A stretch of 21,347 nt of DNA from JALSHZ01 sp964439815 (GCA_964439815.1 CAYTPO010000188.1:1-21347); one strand, 5' to 3'; positions 6,201 to 14,080 are shown, counted from the first letter of the stretch. The notes: generated by a model not told the origin, from the letters alone. Numbers and translations are program-made.

Positions 6201-7232
6201 ATGAAGAAGAAAATCCGAATAAGAACGGGATTTGCAACATCGTCGTTGCAGGGGATCAGGCTGGATGAAGCCAGGATTGCATTGTTCAATATGCTGTTGG
6301 CGCGCCGCTATCGACAGCCGTTCATTTTGCGAATAGAAGATAGTCTCGATGGCAAACAGCCGGCCAATACCGATGGGGTGCTGGATGAGCTGCGATGGCT
6401 TGGCCTGGAATGGGATGAAGGGCCGGATATTGGCGGTGAGCATGGCCCTTATCTTCGCTCCCGACGCAGCGCTGTCTACGCGGCCTTCTATGTCAAACTC
6501 ATCGAGATGGAGGTGGCATTTCCCTGTTTTTGTACCGAGCGCGAGCTGGAGACTGTGTACAAGGCACAACTGGACTCTGGCATTCAGCCCCACTATGCGG
6601 GAGGCTGCAATCGCCTGAACAGACAGGGGCGGCAGAAAAAGATCGACCAGGGTCACAAGGCCGTGCTGCGGGTGCAACCACCGCCGGGCTGGACTTGTCA
6701 CTATGACGATCTGGTGCTGGGTGAGCGTGAATGCCAGGCGGAAGAGGTGGGCGCATTTGTTGTGCGTCGCAGCAATGGAGAGGCGGAAATGCTGTTCACC
6801 CGAGCCATCGATGATTCTCTGGATGGTATTTCCCACCGTTTTCGCGCTTACCATGAACGTGATGATCTGCCGGCCCAGTTGGCGCTGCTGCAGGTACTGG
6901 GAATGCCGATGCCCGTCTATGGTCATTTGCCCATGGTGCTGGGCGATACCCGGGATGAGCGACAGGACCTGACCACATGTACACTGAGCCAGCTGCGGGA
7001 GGCGGGCTATCATCCGGCAGCGGTGATCAATTATCTGGCGCGCCTGGGGCACAGTTACAGTGGTGACCAGTTGTTGTCGGTGGGCGAACTGGCGCGGGAA
7101 TTCCATCTGTCCAAGCTCAGTCGTGAAGCAGTGTTCCACAATCATCAGCAACTCGATAGCTGGCAACAGCTGGCAGCATCCGCCCGGGATACAACAGGAT
7201 GCACCACTGCCAGTGAAATGTCGGTACAATAA
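6201..7232 (+). CDS. Degenerate glutamyl-tRNA synthetase-like protein lacking HIGH and KMSKS motifs
   Basis: A 343-residue protein that aligns by eye along its length with the catalytic half of bacterial GluRS: ARIALFNMLLARRY (24-37), FILRIED (41-47), WLGLEWDEGP (66-75), GPYLRSRRSAVY (82-93), LGMPMPVYGHLPMVLG (233-248), REAGYHPAAVINYLARLG (266-283) and the stem-contact region ELAREFHLSKLSREAVF (297-312). The zinc ligands C109, C111, Y132 and C136 are kept. The HIGH tetrad is replaced by RLDE (20-23), the preceding APSPTG by ATSSLQ, the KLSKR loop by DERQDL (252-257), and the RGEDH segment by RAYHE (215-219). The anticodon-binding domains are missing. GluQ-RS (about 300 residues) is the nearest known truncated relative, but it keeps the ATP motifs. 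It should therefore not activate glutamate; a binding or regulatory role is inference. AGGGAG (6185-6190) precedes ATG 6201. It lies 38 nt before glnS, probably in one transcript. Confidence 0.85.
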   Translation: MKKKIRIRTGFATSSLQGIRLDEARIALFNMLLARRYRQPFILRIEDSLDGKQPANTDGVLDELRWLGLEWDEGPDIGGEHGPYLRSRRSAVYAAFYVKLIEMEVAFPCFCTERELETVYKAQLDSGIQPHYAGGCNRLNRQGRQKKIDQGHKAVLRVQPPPGWTCHYDDLVLGERECQAEEVGAFVVRRSNGEAEMLFTRAIDDSLDGISHRFRAYHERDDLPAQLALLQVLGMPMPVYGHLPMVLGDTRDERQDLTTCTLSQLREAGYHPAAVINYLARLGHSYSGDQLLSVGELAREFHLSKLSREAVFHNHQQLDSWQQLAASARDTTGCTTASEMSVQ

Positions 7233-7270
7233 CCGGCCCCAACACTGACCTGGAAGCATCACCCTTGACA

Positions 7271-8929
7271 ATGGAAGAGAACAAGCCCACAAATTTCATT
7301 CGCCAGATCATCGACACCGATCTTGCCAGCGGCAAGGTCAGCAAGGTCTGTACCCGCTTCCCACCTGAGCCCAATGGCTACCTGCATATCGGTCATGCCA
7401 AATCGATCAGCGTCAATTTCGGTATTGCCGAGGATTACCAGGGGTGTTGCAACCTGCGTTTTGATGACACCAATCCCGCCAGGGAGGATGAGTCATTCAT
7501 CGAGGCCATCAAGCAGGATGTGCACTGGCTGGGTTATGAATGGGCCGGATTGTATTTCGCCTCGGACTACTTCGAGAAGTTGTACGGATATGCGCTGGAG
7601 CTGATCGACAAGGGGCTGGCCTATGTCTGTGAATTGAATGCCGAGGAGATGCGCGAGTACCGCGGCACGCTGACCGAGCCGGGCAGAAACAGCCCCTACC
7701 GGGAGCGCTCCGTTGCCGAGAACCATGACCTGTTTCAGCGCATGCGAGCGGGTGAATTTGCCGATGGCAGCAAGGTATTGCGGGCAAGGATCGACATGGC
7801 TGCGGGCAATATGAATATGCGTGACCCGGTGCTGTACCGGATTCGCAGTGGGCTGGTGCATCACCAGACAGGGGATAGCTGGTGCCTCTACCCCATGTAC
7901 GATTTCACCCACCCCATTTCCGATGCGCTCGAAGGGATCACCCACTCGCTGTGCACACTGGAATTTGCCGACCACAAGCCACTGTATGACTGGGTGCTGG
8001 ACAATATCACCATCGACTGCCATCCCGAGCAGATCGAGTTCTCCCGGCTGAACCTGGAATACACGGTCATGAGCAAGCGCAAGTTGACCCAGCTGGTCGA
8101 TGAGGGGCTGGTCGATGGCTGGGACGACCCCCGCATGCCGACCATTGCCGGGCTGCGCCGCCGTGGTTTTACACCGGCCTCTATTCGCGAGTTCTGTGCA
8201 CGGATCGGTGTCACCCGGCAGGAGAACAGTATCGAGATGGGTGTGCTGGAGAGCTGTATTCGTGAGGATCTGGATGCCTCCGCGCCGCGCCGGATGGCCG
8301 TGCTGAATCCGCTCAAGGTGACCATCAGCAATTACCCGCAGGGGCAAAAAGAGGCGCTGCATGCGCCGAGTCATCCCAAGGATGCTTCCATGGGGGAGCG
8401 TATCCTGCCGTTTTCGCGGCAAGTCTGTATCGACCGCAATGATTTCCTCGAAGTGGCACCCAACAAGAAATTCAAGCGGCTGGTTACTGGTGGGGAAGTC
8501 CGCCTGCGCAACAGTTACGTGATTCGCTGCGATGAAGTGATCAAGGATGAGCAGGGTGAAATCATTGAGCTGATCTGCAGCTACGATCCGGAAACGCTGG
8601 GCCGCAACCCCGAAGGGCGCAAGGTGAAAGGCGTGATTCACTGGGTCTCGGCTGAATATGGTGTCGCGGCGGAGATTCGCCTCTATGACCGGTTGCTTAA
8701 AAGCAGACAGGCGGGAGACGACTGGAAAACGGACCTGAATCCGGAATCGCTGATCGTGATCGAACAGGCCATGGTGGAACCTTCATTGGCCGATGCACCG
8801 GCCGACCAGCAGTTCCAGTTCGAGCGAGAAGGTTATTTCTGCCGTGATCGTGTCGATAGCGATCGGCTGGTCTTCAACCGGGTCGTGACATTGCGGGATT
8901 CCTGGGCAAAAATCGAGCAGGCGGGTTAG
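7271..8929 (+). CDS. glnS: Glutaminyl-tRNA synthetase
   Basis: A 552-residue class I synthetase that charges tRNA-Gln with glutamine in the cytoplasm. Complete signatures: PTNFIRQIIDTDLASGK at the N terminus, FPPEPNGYLHIGHAKS (HIGH motif at about 39-42), RFDDTNP, the VMSKRKL form of KMSKS near residue 270, and a full C-terminal beta-barrel anticodon-binding part (HWVSAEYGVAAEIRLYDRL, RVVTLRDSW). Length equals E. coli GlnS (554). The start is uncertain: ATG 7271 is chosen, but an in-frame TTG at 7265 is better spaced (8 nt) from GGAAG at 7252-7256 and would give 554 residues. A TACAAT hexamer (7225-7230) could be a -10 box for an own promoter, without a good -35. The GluRS-like gene precedes it and serB follows after 12 nt. 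Confidence 0.97.
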   Translation: MEENKPTNFIRQIIDTDLASGKVSKVCTRFPPEPNGYLHIGHAKSISVNFGIAEDYQGCCNLRFDDTNPAREDESFIEAIKQDVHWLGYEWAGLYFASDYFEKLYGYALELIDKGLAYVCELNAEEMREYRGTLTEPGRNSPYRERSVAENHDLFQRMRAGEFADGSKVLRARIDMAAGNMNMRDPVLYRIRSGLVHHQTGDSWCLYPMYDFTHPISDALEGITHSLCTLEFADHKPLYDWVLDNITIDCHPEQIEFSRLNLEYTVMSKRKLTQLVDEGLVDGWDDPRMPTIAGLRRRGFTPASIREFCARIGVTRQENSIEMGVLESCIREDLDASAPRRMAVLNPLKVTISNYPQGQKEALHAPSHPKDASMGERILPFSRQVCIDRNDFLEVAPNKKFKRLVTGGEVRLRNSYVIRCDEVIKDEQGEIIELICSYDPETLGRNPEGRKVKGVIHWVSAEYGVAAEIRLYDRLLKSRQAGDDWKTDLNPESLIVIEQAMVEPSLADAPADQQFQFEREGYFCRDRVDSDRLVFNRVVTLRDSWAKIEQAG

Positions 8930-8941
8930 CGCGGCGTCATC

Positions 8942-10174
8942 GTGTCTGAAATCGTTCTCGTCCAGGTTTCCGGAGAAGACCGCCCCGGCATCACTGTATC
9001 GCTGACTTCCATTCTCGCCAGATACGGGGTATCGATTCTCGATATTGGCCAGTCGGTCATTCACGATACGCTGTCGCTCGGTGTGCTGGCGCTCGTCCCC
9101 GAGGAAGCCGCCTCATGTGCGGTGTTCAAGGAGTTGCTGTTCAGCACGCATGAGCAGGGGCTCAGCATCCGCTTTACCCCGGTCACTGCCGACGCTTACG
9201 AAGCGTGGGTGGCCGAGCAGGGGCAACCCCGCCATATCGTAACGCTGCTGGGTCGGGAGCTGACGGCCGACCATATCGCTCGGGTGGCAGCGGTGGTCAC
9301 GGCCAAGCAGCTCAATATCGAGCGCATCACCCGCCTATCCGGGCGAATATCCCTGAGCCAGCGCAATGACCAGAGCAAGCAGCGGGAATCGGTAGAGCTG
9401 TGGCTCAAGGGCGCTGTGGCCGATATTGCAGAGCTGCATGCGGCTTTTCTGCATCTTGGACAGGAAATGGCCGTGGATATCGCGTTTCAGGAAGATGATA
9501 TCTATCGCCGCAATCGCCGCCTGGTCTGTTTCGACATGGATTCCACACTGATCCAGGCGGAAGTAATCGACGAACTGGCTGCCGAAGCCGGAGTGGGAGA
9601 TCAAGTCGCCAGGATCACCGAAGCCGCGATGCGTGGCGAGATCGATTTTCAGGAGAGCTTTCGCCGCCGTATGGCATTGCTCAAGGGGATGGATGAGTCG
9701 GTGCTGGCAGGTGTTGCAGCACGGCTCCCGTTGACAGATGGTGCCGAGCGGCTGATTTCCAATCTGAAGAAGCTGGGCTACAGGATCGCTATTCTTTCCG
9801 GAGGATTCACCTATTTTGCTGAGCATCTGCAGCAGCGGCTGGGGATCGATTATATCTTTGCCAATCAGCTGGATTTCCGCGATGGCAAACTCACGGGTGA
9901 GGTCAGGGGAGAGATTGTCGATGGGGCACGCAAGGCCGAGTTGCTGAAGGAGATAGCAGCCAGAGAGGGCATTCGTCTGCAGCAGGTCATTGCCGTGGGT
10001 GATGGTGCCAATGATCTTCCGATGCTGGCCATTGCCGGACTCGGCATCGCCTTTCATGCCAAGCCGCTGGTGAAGGAGAAGGCGCGACACTCCATCGCAA
10101 CGATGGGGCTCGACGGCATTCTCTATCTGCTGGGCATGCGAGACCAGGATGTGGAAGCCCTGCTTGATTCATAG
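8942..10174 (+). CDS. serB: Phosphoserine phosphatase with two ACT domains
   Basis: A 410-residue enzyme that performs the last step of serine synthesis, dephosphorylating L-phosphoserine. Residues about 3-80 and 97-178 form two ACT-type regulatory domains, which in this family bind serine or mediate feedback; the HAD phosphatase domain follows. Catalytic motifs: CFDMDSTLI (nucleophile D198, acid/base D200), SGGFT (286-290) and VGDGANDLPML (352-362). The length fits the long SerB of Pseudomonas and mycobacteria rather than the shorter E. coli protein (322). Start is GTG 8942, 12 nt after the glnS stop, with only a weak ribosome binding site, so expression probably depends on the glnS transcript. 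Confidence 0.95.
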   Translation: MSEIVLVQVSGEDRPGITVSLTSILARYGVSILDIGQSVIHDTLSLGVLALVPEEAASCAVFKELLFSTHEQGLSIRFTPVTADAYEAWVAEQGQPRHIVTLLGRELTADHIARVAAVVTAKQLNIERITRLSGRISLSQRNDQSKQRESVELWLKGAVADIAELHAAFLHLGQEMAVDIAFQEDDIYRRNRRLVCFDMDSTLIQAEVIDELAAEAGVGDQVARITEAAMRGEIDFQESFRRRMALLKGMDESVLAGVAARLPLTDGAERLISNLKKLGYRIAILSGGFTYFAEHLQQRLGIDYIFANQLDFRDGKLTGEVRGEIVDGARKAELLKEIAAREGIRLQQVIAVGDGANDLPMLAIAGLGIAFHAKPLVKEKARHSIATMGLDGILYLLGMRDQDVEALLDS

Positions 10175-10274
10175 CAGCTCAAGTTCTGAAGTTTGGGTTT
10201 CCCTGGTTTTCCCGGGCCGGGACAAGTTTGCGGTTCCGCTGCCTCTATGAATGACACATTAACCAACCCATGGT

Positions 10275-10306
10275 GCAGCTCCCTCCGGCATGATGGAGGG
10301 AACTGC
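10275..10306 (-). other. 12-bp hairpin after the GMC oxidoreductase gene
   Basis: GCAGCTCCCTCC (10275-10286) faces GGAGGGAACTGC (10295-10306) around an eight-base loop. On the plus strand there is one C-A mismatch; on the minus strand the same position is a G-U pair, so the structure is complete only in the minus-strand transcript, which ends the GMC gene at 10335. No U-run follows. It probably marks the 3' end of that transcript in the convergent gap with serB. Confidence 0.5.
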
Positions 10307-10334
10307 AACAGAAGATGACCAAGAGGGTCAGTCC

Positions 10335-11900
10335 TCAGGCGGTGGTTTTGAACTTGCCATCCAGATGTTCCGCCAGGCGCAGTGCGAGCTGGACGATGGT
10401 CAAGGTAGGATTGGCAAAGCCTCCGGAAGAAAAGACGCTCGATCCCGCGATATAGAGATTGTTGCAGGAAAACACCTTGCAGTCGCTATCGACAACGCCG
10501 GTTTCGGGAGAGTCGGACATGCGGGTGGAACACATGTGATGTGGGCCGTAGACAAATGATGCGGTATTGGCGTGGGGACCGGGCAGGTGCACGTCGTCCT
10601 CACGCAACCAGCGCTCCAGTCTGACCCTGCCGGTATGTGTCAGCGCCAGCTTCTTTGCCGCGTAGTAGGCGGCATCCCTGACAGTCTTGCGATCGAGATC
10701 CGAGTGGTACCAGTAGAGGTCGGCCTTCTGCAGGCCAAAGCGATCCTTCTGTTTGGACAGGCGTACCCGGCTTTCATAATTGGGCTCCTGCTCGGCGGAA
10801 ATGGTGACATACCCATCGACCTTGTGGTCACAGGTGACGGCGCCACCCTTGATCGCTTCGGCGGTATCGCGAATATAGTCCGCAGCGCAGAGCATCGAGC
10901 GTAGCGTGGATTTGAAGAAGCCATCGCTGGAGGTTGGTTCGGGCGGTGGCCCGGGCTGCATTTCCAGCGAGTGGTTGAGCACTTTCTTCTCCACCATCAT
11001 TGCGTCGGTGGGTTTGAAGAATCGGCCAATGTGATCGATCGGCTTCCATTCCTTCTTCTGTTCCGCTCTGAGTACCTTTTTGGGTTCGTCTTCCAGAATG
11101 AATTCACCCAGCTGGTGGTGGGGATGCTCGCAAAAGAAGCGCCCGACCAGCCCCTTCTCATTACCGATTCCGGCCTTGATCTGGTTTTTGGCATTCAGCA
11201 ATATCCGCGGATTTTCTATGCCACCGGCAGCCACCGCGAATTCCCGGGCATTGATGATGTATTTCCGATCGTGGTAACTGGTAACTTCAAAGCCGGTTAC
11301 CGTTTGCAGATCTTCACCCAGCCGGATGTCGGTGACATTGGCGTTCAGGAAGCAGTCCAGATTCTGGTTGTTCTCGACGAATTCGCGATACTTGACGCCG
11401 ACGTTGGTACGCGGATAGCTCTCCCAGTAGCGCATCTCCTCATAGCCCTCCAGCCGGGGCAGCCAGTCCTTGCCCTCGTGATGGCAGACTTCCTTTTCAC
11501 CGTGGTTGGCATCGAGGATCTCGCGTGCTTCGGCAAGGTAGGGATCGACATCTTCGCGGCTGATGGGCCAACCACTGTTTTTCACCAGCTTTCGGTGTTT
11601 GAAATCCCTGGCATCCAGCGGTCGGCATGTGCCGCCCCAGGCGACTGAGGAGCCGCCAAACTGTCGGAAACGAATCTGGTCGAGGTCGGCGTAATCCTCA
11701 CCGGTCACCTCCCCCTTGTAGAGCGACTGCGATTCCTCGCTGAAGTACAGTCCCCCCGCCTCCAGCAGGCAGACCTTGAAGTTCCTGGAGAGTTTCAGTG
11801 CCAGGGTCATGCCTGCCGGGCCGGTGCCGCAGATGCAGACATCGTAGCGCTTTTCCTTGAATGGATTACCCTTGATTGTGTTGAGATCTTGAATAGTCAT
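10335..11900 (-). CDS. GMC-type FAD-dependent oxidoreductase
   Basis: A 521-residue flavoprotein. The N-terminal Rossmann motif is CGTGPAGMTLALKL (about 24-37), followed by LLEAGG; QFGGSSVAWGGTCRPLDARDF (near 84-104) and AVAAGGIENPRILL (near 223-236) are typical of the GMC/gluconate dehydrogenase flavoprotein branch. The C-terminal GMC motif reads PHHMCSTRMS ... NLYIAGSSVFSSGGFANPTLTIVQLALRLAEHL, with H and M where other members have HxxGTxRM. Such enzymes oxidise alcohols or sugars and pass electrons to a quinone or cytochrome; the substrate here cannot be told, and no cytochrome gene is adjacent. It has no signal peptide, while the gene just upstream encodes a tiny Tat-signal protein. ATG 11900 has no clear ribosome binding site; a TTGACA lies at 11933-11938 on this strand. 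Confidence 0.85.
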   Translation of the reverse strand: MTIQDLNTIKGNPFKEKRYDVCICGTGPAGMTLALKLSRNFKVCLLEAGGLYFSEESQSLYKGEVTGEDYADLDQIRFRQFGGSSVAWGGTCRPLDARDFKHRKLVKNSGWPISREDVDPYLAEAREILDANHGEKEVCHHEGKDWLPRLEGYEEMRYWESYPRTNVGVKYREFVENNQNLDCFLNANVTDIRLGEDLQTVTGFEVTSYHDRKYIINAREFAVAAGGIENPRILLNAKNQIKAGIGNEKGLVGRFFCEHPHHQLGEFILEDEPKKVLRAEQKKEWKPIDHIGRFFKPTDAMMVEKKVLNHSLEMQPGPPPEPTSSDGFFKSTLRSMLCAADYIRDTAEAIKGGAVTCDHKVDGYVTISAEQEPNYESRVRLSKQKDRFGLQKADLYWYHSDLDRKTVRDAAYYAAKKLALTHTGRVRLERWLREDDVHLPGPHANTASFVYGPHHMCSTRMSDSPETGVVDSDCKVFSCNNLYIAGSSVFSSGGFANPTLTIVQLALRLAEHLDGKFKTTA

Positions 11901-11961
11901 GTTTTTTAATAATTGAAATGTGGTCTGCAGGTTGTCAATTCAGGCCTGGATTGGCAGCGGT

Positions 11962-12129
11962 TCAATCCGGTTCCAGATCAGAGTGAAGTACTACCCAGCC
12001 ATTCACCATGACAAGCTTGTCGGCAGATGATTCGTCATTGGCGAAAGCTGGCAGGGCTTTTGGCAACAAGGCAAGCAGAGAGAGCCCGAAAATGGTCTTG
12101 AAAAAATTACGTCGCTGATCGCTGAACAT
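11962..12129 (-). CDS. 55-residue Tat-signal miniprotein, likely export partner of the GMC enzyme
   Basis: A 55-residue protein whose first 30 residues form a twin-arginine signal: DQRRNFFK (R6, R7), then a hydrophobic FGLSLLALLPKALPAFA with an AFA cleavage site. Only about 25 residues remain after cleavage (NDESSADKLVMVNGWVVLHSDLEPD). Multi-subunit GMC dehydrogenases such as gluconate or fructose dehydrogenase have a small Tat-signal subunit that carries the signal-less flavoprotein across the membrane; this looks like an extreme reduction of it. ATG 12129 has AGGGG a few bases upstream; a longer frame to 12186 is not supported by a start signal. The stop is 61 nt before the GMC start. Function is inferred from context. 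Confidence 0.7.
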   Translation of the reverse strand: MFSDQRRNFFKTIFGLSLLALLPKALPAFANDESSADKLVMVNGWVVLHSDLEPD

Positions 12130-12253
12130 ATAAACCCCTACGGTATGGCAATGGCGCGGAAGCGCTCCTCGATATCCGAAGGCCATTGGCAGGAAAACGC
12201 AGAGATTCCTTTCCCTTGAGTACTTTTTACCGGAGTTTTATATCGGACCTGCT

Positions 12254-12282
12254 GAAAAAAGAATGTGATGACCATCACCATT
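12254..12282 (-). terminator. Second candidate terminator after the kinase gene
   Basis: On the minus strand an 8-bp stem with one bulged G (bases 12262-12269 with 12274-12282) and a four-base loop is followed by C and six Ts (12255-12260). The stem is AU-rich, so it may only back up the terminator at 12319-12342. Confidence 0.45.
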
Positions 12283-12318
12283 GGCGGTAGGCGACCTTCA
12301 GGTGGTGGCAGGAGACTT

Positions 12319-12342
12319 GAAAAATGTCGGGCTGGTTGCCCG
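12319..12342 (-). terminator. Intrinsic terminator of the phosphatase/kinase gene
   Basis: CGGGC and GCCCG (12328-12332 with 12338-12342) form a GC-rich 5-bp stem with a five-base loop. On the minus strand ACATTTTTC follows, with five Us at 12320-12324. It begins about 20 nt after the kinase stop codon (12362-12364). The 12130-12361 gap otherwise holds no gene; the promoter of the Tat/GMC pair should lie in it, with a TATAAA-like box near 12240 as a weak candidate. Confidence 0.55.
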
Positions 12343-12361
12343 CGCCACGCTGATTGCCGGA

Positions 12362-14080
12362 TCAGGTGAGATAGGAGATGGCAATAGTGAGCAGAATGAG
12401 AAACTCGATGGCAGCGATCAGACGCCAGAAAGCTATCGGGTTGCGTTCGGCCAACGGTTGGAACTCGGTTGCTGCAACTAGTGCCTCATTGGGGTGAGTG
12501 AGGTCAGCCACAAGTTCGGAGAGTAGCGAGTAGCGTTTTTCGGGATTGGGATGTACCGCCTTGCGCAGCGCGGCATCCACCCACTCCGGGACGCCGGGAT
12601 TGTAGCAGGTGGCGGGTGTGTAGATGAACTTCTTGCGTGAAGCCCGCTCTGGTGTGACTTCTCCATAGGGAAGCTTGCCGGTGAACATTTCATAGGCGAT
12701 GACCCCCAGTGAGTAGATGTCGGAGCGGGAGGAGCCGGGTTCACCCTTGAAGTACTCCGGGGCCGAGTAGTTGGCTGTGCCGACAATGCTGTTGTGCTCC
12801 AGCACCGACTGGATCTCGGCCAGACCGGCTACCTTGGTTGAGCCGAAGTCGATGATGACCAGCGTATTGTTCTTGTCGATCAGGATATTGTCGGGCTTCA
12901 GGTCCTGGTGGATCATCTCCATGCGATGCATGGCACGCAGTCCGCGGGCAATCTGGTCGACGGTACCACGAACCTGTATCAGCGTCGGTTTGGGATTGTC
13001 CAGCATCCACTGGCTCAGCGTCTGCCCCTGGATGTACTCGACAACGGTGTAGAGAAACTTGCGTTGCCGCTGCATCGGGCAGACCTTGATCAGGTGGGGC
13101 GAATTGAGTCGCCGCGCCACCCACTCTTCATGCAGGAACAGGTCGATGTAGGAGGGATCGTCTTCGTAATTGACGGAAGGTGTCTTGATCACGACCTGAT
13201 GTCGCTCGCCATCCGTCGACTCGGCCAGATAGACCTGACTGCGTGCAGTGGCGTTCAGTTCGCGGATGATCCTGAAGCCATCCAGGATATTCCCCGCCTT
13301 CAGGTCGGGCGGGAAGGGGAGCCGGGTCAGCTTTTCGTAGAACTCGATCTTGTCGGCGCGCGGCAGCATCTCGATGCGCAATGCCTGGCAGGTGATGTTG
13401 TCGTCGCTCTTGTTGGTAATTGCGGCTTCGACAACGGTATCTGTCAGCTGCTGCAGATTGTTGTGATGCTGCGAAATGATCTCGCGCAGCTCGTTGTCGG
13501 TGACAAAATCATGTACACCATCGGTACTGAGAAAATAGATATCCCCCAGCTGCATGATCGTCTGGCGATAGTCGATTTCCAGATGGGTATCGATGCCGAG
13601 GGCGCGGCTCAGGTAGTTCTTGTCATGACTGATCCAGACGCGGTGATCGTTGGTGAGCTGTACCAGCTTGTTGTCACGATAGCGGTAGATCCTGCTGTCG
13701 CCGACATGGAACAGATGTGCCGTCTGTGATTTCAGGATCATGGCGCTGAAGGTCGTGACCAACCCCTTGGCGGAGCCGTATTTCTCCTGCCCCTGGCTGT
13801 ACAGCCAGCTGTTCAATGCCGTCATCACCCGGTTGACCGCGCGCTTGACCGTCCAGGATTCCGAGGTGCTGTAATAATCGGAGAGGAACTGTTTGACGCT
13901 GAGTTCGCTGGCCTCCTTGCCGCCGTCGCTGCCACTCATGCCGTCGGCAATGGCAATGGCAATGCCCTTGTTGCAGCGCTGGTGACCGTCGGGAATATAT
14001 GCGCCGTGAAAATCCTCGTTTTCCTCCTTGACGCCCCTGGTGGAGCTTTGCCCAATGGTGATTTCGAGTTTTTCTTTCAT
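12362..14080 (-). CDS. PP2C phosphatase - serine/threonine protein kinase fusion with C-terminal membrane anchor
   Basis: A 572-residue fusion. Residues about 5-240 are a PP2C-type metal-dependent phosphatase with EENED, IADGMSGSDGG (45-54), VGDSR (126-130), STDGVHD (185-191) and DDN (226-228). Residues about 265-530 are a Hanks-type kinase: lysine K299 in VVIKT, E318/E319 of helix C, HQDLKPDN (391-398), DFG (411-413), SAPEY (439-443). Two departures are visible: the glycine-rich loop has no glycines (LNATARSQVY, 275-284) and HRD is HQD. A single helix at about 552-570 anchors the C terminus, leaving both enzymes in the cytoplasm. In Pseudomonas aeruginosa a homologue (PA1782) lies between the nitrate transporter gene and nirB, as here, so a role in nitrate assimilation is likely but the target is unknown. 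ATG 14080 has a weak ribosome binding site; it lies 174 nt after the transporter. Confidence 0.9.
   Translation of the reverse strand: MKEKLEITIGQSSTRGVKEENEDFHGAYIPDGHQRCNKGIAIAIADGMSGSDGGKEASELSVKQFLSDYYSTSESWTVKRAVNRVMTALNSWLYSQGQEKYGSAKGLVTTFSAMILKSQTAHLFHVGDSRIYRYRDNKLVQLTNDHRVWISHDKNYLSRALGIDTHLEIDYRQTIMQLGDIYFLSTDGVHDFVTDNELREIISQHHNNLQQLTDTVVEAAITNKSDDNITCQALRIEMLPRADKIEFYEKLTRLPFPPDLKAGNILDGFRIIRELNATARSQVYLAESTDGERHQVVIKTPSVNYEDDPSYIDLFLHEEWVARRLNSPHLIKVCPMQRQRKFLYTVVEYIQGQTLSQWMLDNPKPTLIQVRGTVDQIARGLRAMHRMEMIHQDLKPDNILIDKNNTLVIIDFGSTKVAGLAEIQSVLEHNSIVGTANYSAPEYFKGEPGSSRSDIYSLGVIAYEMFTGKLPYGEVTPERASRKKFIYTPATCYNPGVPEWVDAALRKAVHPNPEKRYSLLSELVADLTHPNEALVAATEFQPLAERNPIAFWRLIAAIEFLILLTIAISYLT

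Noticed and set aside
6197..6268. Short frame of 23 codons at ATG 6197, better spaced from AGGGAG than the GluRS-like ATG at 6201
   Set aside because: It is in another frame, short and without homology. It could act as a leader peptide but nothing further supports that.
6201..6290. A frameshift hiding a normal HIGH motif at the start of the GluRS-like gene
   Set aside because: I translated the other two plus-strand frames there: neither gives HIGH-like residues and both hit stops, while frame 0 aligns without gaps to the GluRS first helix.
6120..7292. Minus-strand open frame of 390 codons opposite the GluRS-like gene
   Set aside because: The plus-strand frame shows clear GluRS homology throughout; this one has shadow-like composition and no motif.
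7493..8641. Minus-strand open frame of 382 codons opposite glnS
   Set aside because: A complementary-frame shadow of glnS, with no recognisable domain and no ribosome binding site.
11933..11938. TTGACA just upstream of the GMC gene as a promoter
   Set aside because: No good -10 box at 16-18 bp (best is AATTAT at 18), and the start would fall at the ATG itself. The Tat gene upstream makes cotranscription likelier.
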